From Steroidobacteraceae bacterium (GTDB lineage Bacteria > Pseudomonadota > Gammaproteobacteria > Steroidobacterales > Steroidobacteraceae): DNA of 32,432 nt. The stretch spans positions 1 to 32,432 of the forward strand of contig JANWKL010000061.1 in the NCBI GenBank assembly GCA_025451375.1. The letters are read 5' to 3'. The notes under the pieces are model-generated. The model worked only from the letters and a program-made list of their open reading frames with translations. It had not been told where the DNA came from and did not search any database. This document shows positions 19,827 to 29,647 of the stretch, in pieces (the first letter of the stretch is position 1; each line of letters starts with the position of its first letter). The position numbers and the translations under genes are program-made.

Positions 19827-20299
19827 AGCGGGCCGGTCGCCATCCTCTGCACCCGCCAGCCGTCCTTGCCAGCGCGTACCCAGTGCGCCTCGAGGCGACC
19901 GGAAACCTCGACGACGTTGCCCTGGGGGACGCGCACGCGCTGATGGAAGATAGCCGTGGTCTGCGCGGCCTCACCGTGCACGACCGTACGTACTTCCTCG
20001 GTCGTATAGGAGAGCACGTGGTAGTCAGAGAACCCCTGCAGAAACCCGTCGATCGCCGCCGGGCCGCGAATGGGTGCCGCCCCCGGATTGTCAACCTCCC
20101 CGTCCGCGGCAAACATCGCGGCAATGCCGGCGTGATCCATGGCGCGCAACAGATCGCAGTAGTGGCCGAACGCGGCTTCAACGCCGGCGCCGGAGCCCGC
20201 GCTCGCGCTCGCGGCGGGCCTCGGCGCCGCGGTCGCGCACGCGCCAAGCGCCAGCATCGCGAGTCCGCACCACAGGAGCCGCAGCGCTACACGCTTCAT
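19823..20299 (-). CDS. SnoaL/DUF4440-like nuclear-transport-factor-2-fold lipoprotein
   Basis: [24 protein letters not shown] lipobox (LGAC); [32 protein letters not shown]... resembles the SnoaL-like fold. Confidence 0.7.
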   Translation of the reverse strand: MKRVALRLLWCGLAMLALGACATAAPRPAASASAGSGAGVEAAFGHYCDLLRAMDHAGIAAMFAADGEVDNPGAAPIRGPAAIDGFLQGFSDYHVLSYTTEEVRTVVHGEAAQTTAIFHQRVRVPQGNVVEVSGRLEAHWVRAGKDGWRVQRMATGPL

Positions 20300-21795
20300 C
20301 CGGCCTCCGGCCGCATGTGCGGAAACAGGATCACGTCGCGGATCGAGGCTGAATCGGTGAAAAACATCACCAGCCGGTCGATCCCCACGCCAAGTCCCGC
20401 GGTCGGTGGCATGCCGTACTCGAGCGCGCGCACGTAGTCGGCGTCGTAGAACATCGCCTCCTCATCGCCTTTGTCCTTGCGCGCAACCTGCGCGCGAAAG
20501 CGCGCGGCCTGGTCCTCCGGGTCGTTGAGCTCGGAGAACCCGTTGGCGATTTCCCGTCCGGCGATGAAGAACTCGAAGCGGTCGGCAATGAAGGGATCCG
20601 CATCGTTCGGGCGCGACAGCGGCGAAACCTCCGCTGGGTAGGCGTACACAAAGGTAGGGTCGAGGAGCGTGCTCTCGACGGTCTTTTCAAACAGCTCGAT
20701 CTGCAGCTTGCCGGGGCCATCGTGCGCCTCGACCTTGATGCCGAGCTGTTCGCAGCGCTTGCGCAGGTAGGTCGGATCACGCAGCGACAAAGGATCAATG
20801 CCCGGATTGTGCTCGATGACCGCCTGTTCGACGGTCACGCGCCGAAACGGCTTGGTCAGATCGAAGCTGCGTCCCTGGTAGGTGAGCTGCGGCGTGCCGT
20901 TGAGCGTGTCCGCAAGTCCCCGGATCGCCTTCTCGATCCAGTCCATGAGGTCACGATAGTCAGCGTAGGCGAGATACAGCTCGAGCATCGTGAATTCAGG
21001 ATTGTGCTGCGTCGAGAGTCCCTCATTGCGGAAGTTGCGGTTGATCTCGTAGACCCGCTCGATACCGCCGACCACCAGGCGTTTCAGGTACAGCTCCGGC
21101 GCGATGCGCAGGTACATGTCCAGGTCGAGCGCATTGTGATGCGTGCGGAAGGGCCGCGCGGCCGCCCCACCCGGGATCGGCTGCATCATCGGGGTTTCGA
21201 CTTCAAGGAAGTCCAGCGCATCGAGGAAGTCGCGCAGGTAACGCACGATGCGGGTGCGGGCGCGAAACACGTTGCGGCTGGACTCGCTCACGATCAGATC
21301 AACGTAACGCCGCCGATAGCGCGTCTCGGTGTCGGCAAGGCCATGCCACTTGTCCGGCAGCGGTCGCAGCGACTTCACCAGCAGGCGCAGTGCGTCGACG
21401 CGCACCGACAATTCCCCGGTCTTGGTGCGAAACAGCACCCCGCTCGCACCGGCGATGTCGCCCACGTCCCAGCCCTTGAACGCGTCGTAGACGGCGCCCA
21501 GCGCCTCCTGCTGCAGGAACAGCTGGATCTGCCCGGTGCGGTCGGCGATCTTGGCGAAACTCGCCTTGCCCATGACGCGCTTGAACATGATCCGGCCACC
21601 GACCTTCACCTGGGTCGGATTGGCCTCGAACCACTCGGCGGGGCGCGCGCCGAAAGCGTCGTGCAGCTGCGCGGCCAGCGCGTCGCGGCGAAAGTCGTTC
21701 GGAAACGCGACGCCCTGAGCCCGTAGCTCACCAAGCTTCGCGCGCCGCTCGGCGATCAGTTTGTTCTCGTCGCTGCTGTCGTTGCCTTGTTTCAT
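20296..21795 (-). CDS. lysS: lysyl-tRNA synthetase (class II)
   Basis: [28 protein letters not shown]..., [57 protein letters not shown] motif 3. Confidence 0.96.
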   Translation of the reverse strand: MKQGNDSSDENKLIAERRAKLGELRAQGVAFPNDFRRDALAAQLHDAFGARPAEWFEANPTQVKVGGRIMFKRVMGKASFAKIADRTGQIQLFLQQEALGAVYDAFKGWDVGDIAGASGVLFRTKTGELSVRVDALRLLVKSLRPLPDKWHGLADTETRYRRRYVDLIVSESSRNVFRARTRIVRYLRDFLDALDFLEVETPMMQPIPGGAAARPFRTHHNALDLDMYLRIAPELYLKRLVVGGIERVYEINRNFRNEGLSTQHNPEFTMLELYLAYADYRDLMDWIEKAIRGLADTLNGTPQLTYQGRSFDLTKPFRRVTVEQAVIEHNPGIDPLSLRDPTYLRKRCEQLGIKVEAHDGPGKLQIELFEKTVESTLLDPTFVYAYPAEVSPLSRPNDADPFIADRFEFFIAGREIANGFSELNDPEDQAARFRAQVARKDKGDEEAMFYDADYVRALEYGMPPTAGLGVGIDRLVMFFTDSASIRDVILFPHMRPEAG

Positions 21796-21799
21796 GTCT

Positions 21800-22895
21800 C
21801 TATACGCCCGCCTTGAGCGATGCCTCCAGGAACTGATCCAGTGCTCCGTCCAGCACGGCACCCGTGTTACCCACTTCCACCCCGGTGCGCAGGTCCTTGA
21901 TGCGGGACTGGTCGAGCACGTAGGAGCGGATCTGGTGTCCCCAGCTCACGTCTGACTTGGAGTCCTCGAGCACCTTGGCCGCTGCGTTGCGCTTGTTCAC
22001 TTCCAGCTCATAGAGCTTTGCCTTGAGCATTTTCATGGCGGTGGAGCGGTTCTTGTGCTGGCTGCGCTCGTTCTGGCACGCCGCCACGATGCCGGTCGGC
22101 ATGTGCGTGATACGTACGGCTGACTCGGTCTTGTTGACGTGCTGGCCGCCGGCGCCGGAGGAGCGATACACGTCTGTCTTGAGGTCAGCCGGATTGATCT
22201 CGATCTGGATGTCATCATCGACCTCCGCCGAGACGAATACCGAGGCGAACGAAGTGTGCCGCCGGTTGCCCGAATCGAACGGCGACTTGCGCACCAGGCG
22301 GTGCACGCCGGTCTCGGTCCGCAACCAACCATAGGCATACTCGCCTATCACTTCCACGCTGGCACTCTTTATCCCGGCCACTTCGCCAGGACTTGAATCG
22401 ATCACTTCGCAGGTGAAGCCGCGCGCCGCGCCCCATCGCAGGTACATTCGCAGCAGCATCTGCGCCCAGTCCTGCGCCTCAGTCCCGCCCGCGCCCGCCT
22501 GGATGTCCAGAAAGGCGCTGTGCGAGTCCATCTCGCCGCGGAACATGCGCTTGAACTCCAGGCGTCGCACCTCGCTTTCCAGGTGCTGCGCGTCGCGCTC
22601 AAGGTCACGCGCCGCGGCCTCATCGCCCTCGCTTTCCGCGAGCTCCAGCAACTCCGCGGCGTCGCCGATGCCCTTGGTGGTGCGGTCGAGCTCCCCGACC
22701 TCGCTCGTCAGCCGGGCGCGTTCGCGGCCGAGCTCCTGGGCGCGCGCGGGCTTGGCCCACACGGCGGGATCCTCCAGCTCGCGGGCGACTTCCTCGAGTC
22801 GTTCCTGTTTGCGGTCGTACTCAAAGAAACCCCCGTAGTGAAGCGGTCCGTTCACCGAGGTCTTTGAGCTGGCGTTTGAGCTGATTGACTTCCAT
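21800..22895 (-). CDS. prfB: peptide chain release factor 2, with programmed +1 frameshift
   Basis: Frame 1 from ATG 22895: [27 protein letters not shown]. After CUU shift to [32 protein letters not shown]...; SPF anticodon tripeptide (VRKSPFDSG) and [14 protein letters not shown] (GGQ). Confidence 0.95.
22820..22834 (-). promoter_or_regulatory. RF2 programmed +1 frameshift site
   Basis: Minus-strand CGG GGG TTT CTT TGA G: purine-rich SD-like CGGGGG, then CUU UGA slip site (TGA at 22823-22821). Confidence 0.9.
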
Positions 22896-22923
22896 AACCG
22901 ATGCTAACACCGCCTCGTGAATC

Positions 22924-24663
22924 TTAGCGAGCCAGCGGCAGCAGGTGCTCGATCAGCAGCTGCAAGCGCCGCTCGCCCTGGTACTCGTTGACTTCCAGGC
23001 GGTACACGAGTTGCGTAAGTCCGGCTGGCGGCGTGAATTGCGCGCCCGGCTCGATGTGGTTGAACGCAATGGCATCGAAGGAGCGGCCGCTCGCCGGCAC
23101 CTCGACCCACATCTTCAGGTGCCGCTCGCCGATGACCCGGGCGCTGCGGATGCCGAACACCCCATCGAAAGTTGGCTCAGGAAACGCCTGCCCCCACGGG
23201 CCGCCACCGCGCAGTGCCTGCGCTGTGTCGAGCGCGATTTCCTCGGGTGCGAGCTCGCCGTCGGTTTCCACCACATCCGCCGCCGGTGCGTGCGCCATCC
23301 AGCGCCCAACCTCCTCGTCGAAGGCGCGCGCAAAGCGATCAAGCTGCGCGCGTTCCAGCGTCAGCCCCGCCGCCATGGCGTGGCCGCCGAAGCGGCTGAT
23401 GAGATCCGGATCGCGCGCCGCCATCGAATCGAACACGTCACGGATGTGGATCCCCGCAACCGAGCGGGCCGAGCCGCGCAGAGTGGTCTCATCCGCGCTC
23501 GCGAACGCGACCACCGGGCGTCGCAGGCGATCCTTCACGCGGCTCGCCACCAGTCCGACGACGCCCTGGTGCCAGCCCGGATCGAACAGGCACACGCCGT
23601 TGCGGTGCCTTGCACCCGGGGCCGGATCCGCGAGCCCGCGCACGGCGGCGAGCGCTTCCTGCTGCATCTTCGCTTCAATGGAACGCCGCTCCTGGTTGAG
23701 CTCATCGAGGCGCAGTGCGAGGCGCGCCGCGGTGGCTGGATCGTCCGCCAGCAGGCACTGGATGCCGATGCTCATGTCGTCGATGCGCCCGGCGGCGTTG
23801 AGTCGCGGAGCGACTCCGAAGGCGAGGTCCGACGCGGCGAGATCCGCCACGGGCCGGCCGGCGATGTCCAGCAGCGCACGGATGCCTGCCACGCAGCGGC
23901 CGGCGCGAATGCGCTTCAGACCCTGCGACACCAATACCCTGTTGTTAGCATCCAGCGCCACCACGTCAGCGACGGTGCCGAGCGCCACCAGGTCGAGGAG
24001 GTCCGCGACTCCCGGCGCACCAGGCGGCGTCAACTGCAGCGCGTCGAGCGAGCGCCGCAGGGCCGCCATCAGATAGAACGCCACGCCAACACCGGCGAGC
24101 GCGCGGCTGCCGAAAGTGCTGCCCACAAGGTTGGGATTGACGATGACGCTGGCGTCTGGAAGCTGCGCCCCGGGCAGGTGATGATCGGTGATCAGCACCT
24201 CGATGCCGAGCGCGCGCGCCGCGGCAACACCGGCGTTGCTGGAAATGCCGTTGTCGACGGTGACAATGAGTGTCGGGTCGCGTGTCGCCGCCAGCGCCAC
24301 GATCTCCGGGGTAAGCCCGTAGCCAAACTGGAAGCGGTTCGGCACCAGGAAGTCCGGCGCTGAGAATCCCGCGGCGGCCAGCCCACGCACCATGAGGGCG
24401 CTGCTCGTGGCGCCGTCGGCGTCGAAGTCCCCGATGATGAGCACCCTCCCCGTGCGGTGCCGCAGCAGCAGCTCCACCGCCTCGGGGATGCCGGCGAGCG
24501 TGCCGACCGGCAGCAGCCGCTCAAGCGAGGTGTCCAGTTCCACAGCGGAGCGCACGCCCCGCGCGGCGTACACGCGCCCGAGCACCGGGTGCAGATCACT
24601 CAGCTCCGTGTCTGGCTGCGCGACTGTGCGCCGCACGACGCGCAGCTTCACCGCCCCCTTCAC
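22924..24663 (-). CDS. recJ: single-stranded-DNA-specific exonuclease RecJ
   Basis: VLIIGDFDADGATSSALMVRGL, DNGISSNAGV, ITDHHLPG, RLNAAGRIDDMS, SRFGGHAMAAGLTL. Confidence 0.95.
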   Translation of the reverse strand: MKGAVKLRVVRRTVAQPDTELSDLHPVLGRVYAARGVRSAVELDTSLERLLPVGTLAGIPEAVELLLRHRTGRVLIIGDFDADGATSSALMVRGLAAAGFSAPDFLVPNRFQFGYGLTPEIVALAATRDPTLIVTVDNGISSNAGVAAARALGIEVLITDHHLPGAQLPDASVIVNPNLVGSTFGSRALAGVGVAFYLMAALRRSLDALQLTPPGAPGVADLLDLVALGTVADVVALDANNRVLVSQGLKRIRAGRCVAGIRALLDIAGRPVADLAASDLAFGVAPRLNAAGRIDDMSIGIQCLLADDPATAARLALRLDELNQERRSIEAKMQQEALAAVRGLADPAPGARHRNGVCLFDPGWHQGVVGLVASRVKDRLRRPVVAFASADETTLRGSARSVAGIHIRDVFDSMAARDPDLISRFGGHAMAAGLTLERAQLDRFARAFDEEVGRWMAHAPAADVVETDGELAPEEIALDTAQALRGGGPWGQAFPEPTFDGVFGIRSARVIGERHLKMWVEVPASGRSFDAIAFNHIEPGAQFTPPAGLTQLVYRLEVNEYQGERRLQLLIEHLLPLAR

Positions 24664-25664
24664 AGCAGCCCCCCGACACCCGACCGGGCGCGGCGCCAGA
24701 ACCTGCGCCTGCTGAGCGGCCCAAGTGTCGTGGCAATGTCGTTCGCAATCAGCGTCACCCGATCAGCCGCACCACCCTTGAGCGCCTTGAGTGCCGGCGC
24801 GACGAAACGCGCGTCGAGCTCGGCAAGCCCCTGCCGCGCCTCGACCACCCACACCGCAAGATTGCCCTCAGCACTGTTCGCATCGAGCTGTGCCGGCAGC
24901 GTTTCGCAGGCACTGCCCTGGATTCGCCACAGGCCATCGAGCCAGGCATCCGAACCGAAGGCGCGCGCCCCGGGGACGCTCACGGTGACACCCTTATCGG
25001 CAACCCGCGGCGGCGAGTCCCCTGCACCGGCGCTGCCCCACAACCACAACGAGGTGACCGGCGGCTCATCGCGCCGCGCGCGCGCGGTGTTCACTGGCTC
25101 CCCGTGCAGCCACATTTCGATTTCCGCACCCAGGCGCCGTAGCCCGGCAGCCTGCGGGCCCTGGGGCAGCGATTGCGCAAGATCCGCGCCCGCGGCACGC
25201 GCCGGTTCGAGGGTGGCAAGAGGCGACATGCCGGCAGTGAACAGCAGGAACTCTCCACAGGGCAAGGGATGCAGAACGAGCCCCGAGCCGGCGAAGACGC
25301 ACTTGAAGGCATCCGCGAGGGCGGCAAGTTCGGGCGGCGGCAGGCGCAGGATCCCGTGCGGGGACAGGTGCACACGCGTGAGACCGGCGATGAGTTGTAC
25401 CGGAGTTGCGATCCACGCGGTGGCATCGTTGTACGGGCACGAGGCGGCGGCGATGCGCGCCGGTGCGATGCCGGCCAGATCCGCACGCCCCACCCGGCGC
25501 GCGAGCCACGCGCGCCAGCCGTCCGCGAGGATCTCGCGCGTGCCGAAGCGCGCCGTATATTCCATTCCGGGAGCCGTCCCCGCTGCTACATCGGCGCGTG
25601 CCGGGTCGGCGCCCTCCCCGGGTGGCAGGTACAGGTCGGCAATCACGATGACGAGTTCGCGCAC
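24660..25664 (-). CDS. RpfE-type / phosphoglycerate-mutase-related protein
   Basis: VRELVIVIADLYLPPGE..., AASCPYNDATAWIATPVQLIAGLTRVHL, SLWLWGSAG; location immediately upstream of recJ as in rpfE of xanthomonads. ORF extends to 25694. Confidence 0.65.
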   Translation of the reverse strand: MRELVIVIADLYLPPGEGADPARADVAAGTAPGMEYTARFGTREILADGWRAWLARRVGRADLAGIAPARIAAASCPYNDATAWIATPVQLIAGLTRVHLSPHGILRLPPPELAALADAFKCVFAGSGLVLHPLPCGEFLLFTAGMSPLATLEPARAAGADLAQSLPQGPQAAGLRRLGAEIEMWLHGEPVNTARARRDEPPVTSLWLWGSAGAGDSPPRVADKGVTVSVPGARAFGSDAWLDGLWRIQGSACETLPAQLDANSAEGNLAVWVVEARQGLAELDARFVAPALKALKGGAADRVTLIANDIATTLGPLSRRRFWRRARSGVGGLL

Positions 25665-25683
25665 GGGCGCTATCGTAGCGTTG

Positions 25684-26055
25684 ATGAAGTTCACCCTCGA
25701 AGGCGGATCGCGCTCGAACCTGGTCCGCAGTTACTCGGCCGACGCAATCCGCATCGGCGAGGAACTCGTGCGTACCAGCTGCATCGTCACGCCCGACATG
25801 CTCATCACCGACTGGGCTCCGCAGAGTTTCGCTGAATTCTCCGTCGCGCACGTCGAGGCAATCCTCGCCCTGACGCCGGAGCTCGTGATCCTCGGCACGG
25901 GGGCGGTGCAACAATTCGCGCCGGCCGCAGTGCGCACGCTATTCGCGCAGCGACTGGTGGGACTGGAAGCGATGCATCTCGGTGCGGCGTGCCGCACGTT
26001 CAATGTTCTGGTGCAGGAGGAGCGGCGGGTGGCCGCGGCGCTGTTCGTGCGCTAG
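25684..26055 (+). CDS. Mth938-like domain (DUF498/DUF598) protein
   Basis: MKFTLEGGSRSNLVRSYSADAIRIGEELVRTSCIVTPDMLITDWAPQSFAEFSVAHVEAILALTPELVILGTGAVQQF...; classic family pattern. Confidence 0.87.
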   Translation: MKFTLEGGSRSNLVRSYSADAIRIGEELVRTSCIVTPDMLITDWAPQSFAEFSVAHVEAILALTPELVILGTGAVQQFAPAAVRTLFAQRLVGLEAMHLGAACRTFNVLVQEERRVAAALFVR

Positions 26056-26383
26056 CGGCGCGTGAGGACGATCGGCAGAAAACACAGGGGGAGGGTCAAC
26101 CAACCAACAATCATTCGAAGCTGACAGACTCGAACAATTGCACTGTTCTTTTTCTTATGAACTTTATTGCTCTTGTTCCGACTCCCCTCCTCCCTGTGTC
26201 TTCTGCTGATCGCCCTCCGAGTTGACTGTCGTCGTTAAGAGACAGGGGCGCATGTTAAACACGTAGCAGAATCCCACGCAAGCTCTTTGAGCAACAAGGG
26301 AATTTTCCCCGCTCTCGCACCGTGCGGCGCGCCCATTGAACTGAGCAAGCGTTGAAATATATGGGTTTTTTCAGCGGCAGGGC

Positions 26384-26473
26384 AGATTCTGGCTGGCGAA
26401 ATCAGAGGTCGATATCTACATTATCAACGTGTTACGAGATATTTATAAACCAATATCTGGGACCATCAAGTAA
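26384..26473 (+). pseudogene. possible degenerate N-terminal fragment of an EVE-domain gene
   Basis: Plus-strand frame from the stop at 26342-26344: [29 protein letters not shown]. It matches the EVE N-terminal pattern [YF]WLxKSEPDxYSIxxL at many positions, has no start codon and stops early. Confidence 0.3.
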
Positions 26474-27128
26474 CTCCGCCCACGAGCGGCACGAAGGCCA
26501 CAGAGCCCAGAGACTCCCGCTCCATGCGCTGTTCACGGCGCGTGAAGCGCACCAGCTCCTGCTCGCCTTCAGGCCCCACCGGCACGATCAGCCGGCCCCC
26601 GACCCGCAGCTGCTTTAGCAGCGCCTCGGGCACCGAGAGGGGCGCGGCCGCGACGAGAATGCCGTCGAACGGCGCATGCGTCTTCCACCCCAAGGTCCCG
26701 TCGCCGTGGCGGAAGCGCACGTTGCGAACGCCGAGTTCCTTCAGCCGCACGCGTGCCCGCGCCAGGAGCGGTTCGATGCGCTCGATGGTGTTCACGCGTG
26801 CGACGAGCGGTGCCAGGATCGCCGTCTGGTAACCGCAGCCGGTGCCGACTTCGAGCACGTTGTCCGGGACGCCCGCCTCGAGCAGCGCCTCGGTCATACG
26901 CGCGACGATGTAGGGCTGCGAGATGGTCTGCCCGAATCCGATCGGTAGTGCCGTGTCCTCGTAGGCGCGGGTCCCGAGCGCTTCGTCCACAAAGATATGG
27001 CGGGGGACGTTGCGCACCCGCTCGAGTACCGCGAGATTTGCGATCCCCTGCTCGCGCAGTCGCTGCACCAGCCGGTCGCGCGTGCGCGCGGAGGTCATGC
27101 CGATACCGGCGAGGCGCACGTCAGCCAC
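26466..27128 (-). CDS. pcm: protein-L-isoaspartate O-methyltransferase
   Basis: [64 protein letters not shown]-terminus. Confidence 0.95.
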   Translation of the reverse strand: MADVRLAGIGMTSARTRDRLVQRLREQGIANLAVLERVRNVPRHIFVDEALGTRAYEDTALPIGFGQTISQPYIVARMTEALLEAGVPDNVLEVGTGCGYQTAILAPLVARVNTIERIEPLLARARVRLKELGVRNVRFRHGDGTLGWKTHAPFDGILVAAAPLSVPEALLKQLRVGGRLIVPVGPEGEQELVRFTRREQRMERESLGSVAFVPLVGGVT

Positions 27129-27882
27129 CGATGCCCTCCAGCCACGCGTGCAGCGCCGGCAGCGCCGCGTGGCGCGTCAGGTCCACCTGCAGCGGCGTGA
27201 CCGAAACATAGCCCTCGGCAACGGTTGCAAAATCAGTGCCCGGACCGGCATCTTCTTCCGCGCCGGCCGGACCGACCCAGTACACCGGCCGGCCGCGCGG
27301 GTCGTGTGCGCGCACCACGGCTTCCGAACGGTGACGATAGCCGAGGCGGCTGACGCGAAAGCCACGCAATTGCGCGAACGGAACGTCGGGGACATTCACG
27401 TTGAGTATCAGGGCCGGCTGCAGCGGTTTCTTCAGCAGCTGCGCCACGAGTACGCGCGCCACTTCCGCGCCGGTGTCGAAATGGCCACCGCCCGTGCGCG
27501 CTCCCGTGCACAGCGAAACCGCAATAGTCGGCAACCCGAGGAAGCGTCCCTCGACAGCTGCCGCCACTGTCCCGGAATACAGGACGTCATCACCGAGGTT
27601 CGGACCGTCGTTTACACCCGAGACCACCATGTCGTGCTCGAAGTCAAAAAGACCCGTGATCGCCAGGTGCACGCAGTCGGTGGGGGTGCCGGTCACGAAA
27701 TGCACCCCCGGCTCGGCCTCGAACACGCGCAGCGGCACGTCCAGGGTGAGGGAGTTGCTGGCGCCGCTCTTGTTGCGGTCGGGCGCCACCACGGTAACCT
27801 CCGCGAGCGTCATCAGCGCCGCGCGCAGGCGGCGGATGCCTTCGGCGCGAAAGCCGTCGTCGTTACTGACCAGGATCTTCAC
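27121..27882 (-). CDS. surE: 5'/3'-nucleotidase SurE
   Basis: [71 protein letters not shown]. Confidence 0.96.
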   Translation of the reverse strand: MKILVSNDDGFRAEGIRRLRAALMTLAEVTVVAPDRNKSGASNSLTLDVPLRVFEAEPGVHFVTGTPTDCVHLAITGLFDFEHDMVVSGVNDGPNLGDDVLYSGTVAAAVEGRFLGLPTIAVSLCTGARTGGGHFDTGAEVARVLVAQLLKKPLQPALILNVNVPDVPFAQLRGFRVSRLGYRHRSEAVVRAHDPRGRPVYWVGPAGAEEDAGPGTDFATVAEGYVSVTPLQVDLTRHAALPALHAWLEGIGG

Positions 27883-27952
27883 GTGTGTTGCGTTCGGGTG
27901 CGCAAAAAGTGCGCGTGACTATACTTGAGAAGGACTGGCAACGGAGCCAAGC

Positions 27953-28510
27953 GTGACTACCCTACCCGGCGATGACAACCCGGACGAGGAAGCTGAGGAC
28001 GCGCGCCTGTTTCGCGAGGCGGTACGGGGCGTTCGACCGCTGGCCGCGCGCGAGCCGCCGCCGCGACCACCCGGACCGCGTCCGCGCGCGCGCTTTACGC
28101 GCGCCGACCGTGCCGCGGTACTCCGCGAGAGTCTGGAAGCGGCAGCAGCCGACCCTGCCGCCCTGGGCGGCGAGGAACTGGCGTTCCATCGCCCGCAGGT
28201 GCAGTCCACGGTGCTGCGTAAGCTGCGCCGCGGGGAGTACCGCGTGGAGCGCGAGATCGACCTGCATGGCCTCACAGTCCTCGAAGCCAAGCACGACCTG
28301 AAGCTGTTCCTCATTAACGCGCTCGAACAGAACGTGCAGTGCGTGCGCGTGGTTCACGGCAAGGGACTGCGATCCGGCCCCCGTGGCCCGGTACTCAAGG
28401 CCACGGTCGACGTGGTCCTGCGTCGCACCGGCGCCGTGCTGGCGTTCGTGTCCGCGCGTCAGGCGGACGGGGGCAGCGGCGCGCTATACGTACTGCTGTC
28501 GCGTACCTAG
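27953..28510 (+). CDS. Smr-domain protein (YfcN/SmrA-like)
   Basis: EREIDLHGLTVLEAKHDLKLFLINALEQNVQCVRVVHGKGLRSGPRGPVLKATV...; DLHG and HGKG motifs. GTG start 27953 or ATG 27972. Confidence 0.9.
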   Translation: MTTLPGDDNPDEEAEDARLFREAVRGVRPLAAREPPPRPPGPRPRARFTRADRAAVLRESLEAAAADPAALGGEELAFHRPQVQSTVLRKLRRGEYRVEREIDLHGLTVLEAKHDLKLFLINALEQNVQCVRVVHGKGLRSGPRGPVLKATVDVVLRRTGAVLAFVSARQADGGSGALYVLLSRT

Positions 28511-28552
28511 CCCAGGCGGCGTCGCTGCGACGTGAGCGCGCAGGTACGGCCG

Positions 28553-29644
28553 TCAGTCGGCGGCGTCGCCCGTCACGGGGACATCCGCGATGAGCTCCCG
28601 CAGCACCACGGTCGCAAAGGAGCCCCGCGCCAGCCGGAAGCGCAGCACGCAGGCGTCTGGCTCCGGCTCGGAATGAAGCTCCCGCACAGCCAGGCGCAGA
28701 CTGCGACGTTCATGGGCCATGCCTGCGGCCGCGCATAGACCACTCTCCTCGGCGAAACGCGTGCCGACTCGTGACTCGAGTTCCAGCACCCCTCCCAGCG
28801 TCGCCGGACTCCCGGCCCCCCACATCGGTCCTGTGGGATGAATATCCAGTCGCGCGCAACGCTCGGCGAGCATGGAATCGGCAGTGTCGGCGGGGAACAC
28901 GCTGCCACGGCCGTCGAGATTGGCAATATCCCCCGCAACCAGCTGCTCCCAGCTGCCATCGGTGACGCGTTCCGCGAGCACGGCGTTGAATACCACGCTG
29001 CGGGCGGCTGACAGCACGAAGCCCCGCTGCTCGCGTCGCAGGCTGCTGAGGTTCGCCTGGTCCCGGACCAGGTTGGCGCCGTCGCGCCCGAAGCGTTGCG
29101 GACCGAAGTAGTTCGGCACGCCGCGGCGCGCGATTTGCTCAAGGCGCGGTGCGAGCACGGCGCCCAAGTGCGCGCCGTCACCGTCGACGGCCCGAATGCG
29201 CACGGTGAAGCGGTTCCCGGCCAGCGCACCGCGCGGGAGCTTGCGGTTGTGCATATGCGCCTCGAGCACCGAGAAGCTCTCACTCCGCACCTCGGGCCAG
29301 TTGACCGCGGTGCGCGGCCGCGGGACCGAAAACCACTGCACCGCCACGGCGCGCCGGTCCTTGAGCCCGGCGAATCCCACCTCGAACCCACGGCAACCGG
29401 CGATCCTGGCCAGCTCGCGCGCGACCCACTGCGTGTTGGCGTTGCGCTTGCGAACCTTCAGCAGCAGGTGCTGGCCAGCACCCGCGGGCGCGAAGCCCAA
29501 GTCCTCCTCGACCAAAAAGTCTTCGGGCTCCCCGCGTAGCTGACCGGCGGCCAGAGGCTCGCCGTACGCACGTGGCGGGGCGAGAGCGGCCTCACGCGCG
29601 CTCAGCGTGAGGCCGCCAGCATCCAGTCCCTCGTCAACACTCAT
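28553..29644 (-). CDS. truD: tRNA pseudouridine(13) synthase TruD
   Basis: VGFAGLKDRRAVAVQWFSVP (catalytic Asp motif), VPNYFGPQRFGRDGANL. Confidence 0.95.
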   Translation of the reverse strand: MSVDEGLDAGGLTLSAREAALAPPRAYGEPLAAGQLRGEPEDFLVEEDLGFAPAGAGQHLLLKVRKRNANTQWVARELARIAGCRGFEVGFAGLKDRRAVAVQWFSVPRPRTAVNWPEVRSESFSVLEAHMHNRKLPRGALAGNRFTVRIRAVDGDGAHLGAVLAPRLEQIARRGVPNYFGPQRFGRDGANLVRDQANLSSLRREQRGFVLSAARSVVFNAVLAERVTDGSWEQLVAGDIANLDGRGSVFPADTADSMLAERCARLDIHPTGPMWGAGSPATLGGVLELESRVGTRFAEESGLCAAAGMAHERRSLRLAVRELHSEPEPDACVLRFRLARGSFATVVLRELIADVPVTGDAAD

Positions 29645-29647
29645 CCC

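Noticed and set aside
22945-24363. Long plus-strand ORF (472 aa) antisense to recJ; similar long ORFs antisense to rlmD, rnc/era, lepA, sdhA and lysS (1742-3106, 6132-7253, 9205-10359, 15268-16482, 20722-21726)
   Set aside because: Compositionally driven shadow ORFs opposite clear conserved genes in high-GC DNA; translations are Arg/His/Gln/Ala-rich with no family signature.
25668-25680. CGCTA-TCG-TAGCG inverted repeat between divergent rpfE-type and Mth938-like genes
   Set aside because: Only a 5-bp arm; too short to claim as an operator without conservation data.
24457-26055. 532-aa plus-strand ORF
   Set aside because: Only its last ~124 codons (25684-26055) are a recognisable protein (Mth938-like); the rest is antisense to recJ and the rpfE-type gene.
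26241-26252. TTAAGAGACAG resembling the Tn5/Nextera mosaic end (TATAAGAGACAG), possible adapter contamination or transposon end
   Set aside because: Only the last ~11 nt resemble it; the upstream part of the 19-bp mosaic end does not match, so chance is more likely.
26056-26380. Possible 6S RNA or tRNA in the AT-rich gap
   Set aside because: No cloverleaf or T-loop (GTTCRANNC) in proper context, and no closing-stem/central-bubble pattern of 6S RNA that I could pair by eye; needs an Infernal scan.
26352-26618. 88-aa plus-strand ORF (MKYMGFFSGRADSGWRNQRS...)
   Set aside because: Runs into sequence antisense to pcm, no family resemblance, no clear Shine-Dalgarno.
28511-28552. Possible terminator between convergent Smr gene and truD
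   Set aside because: Only a weak CGTCG/CGACG stem with no U-tract.
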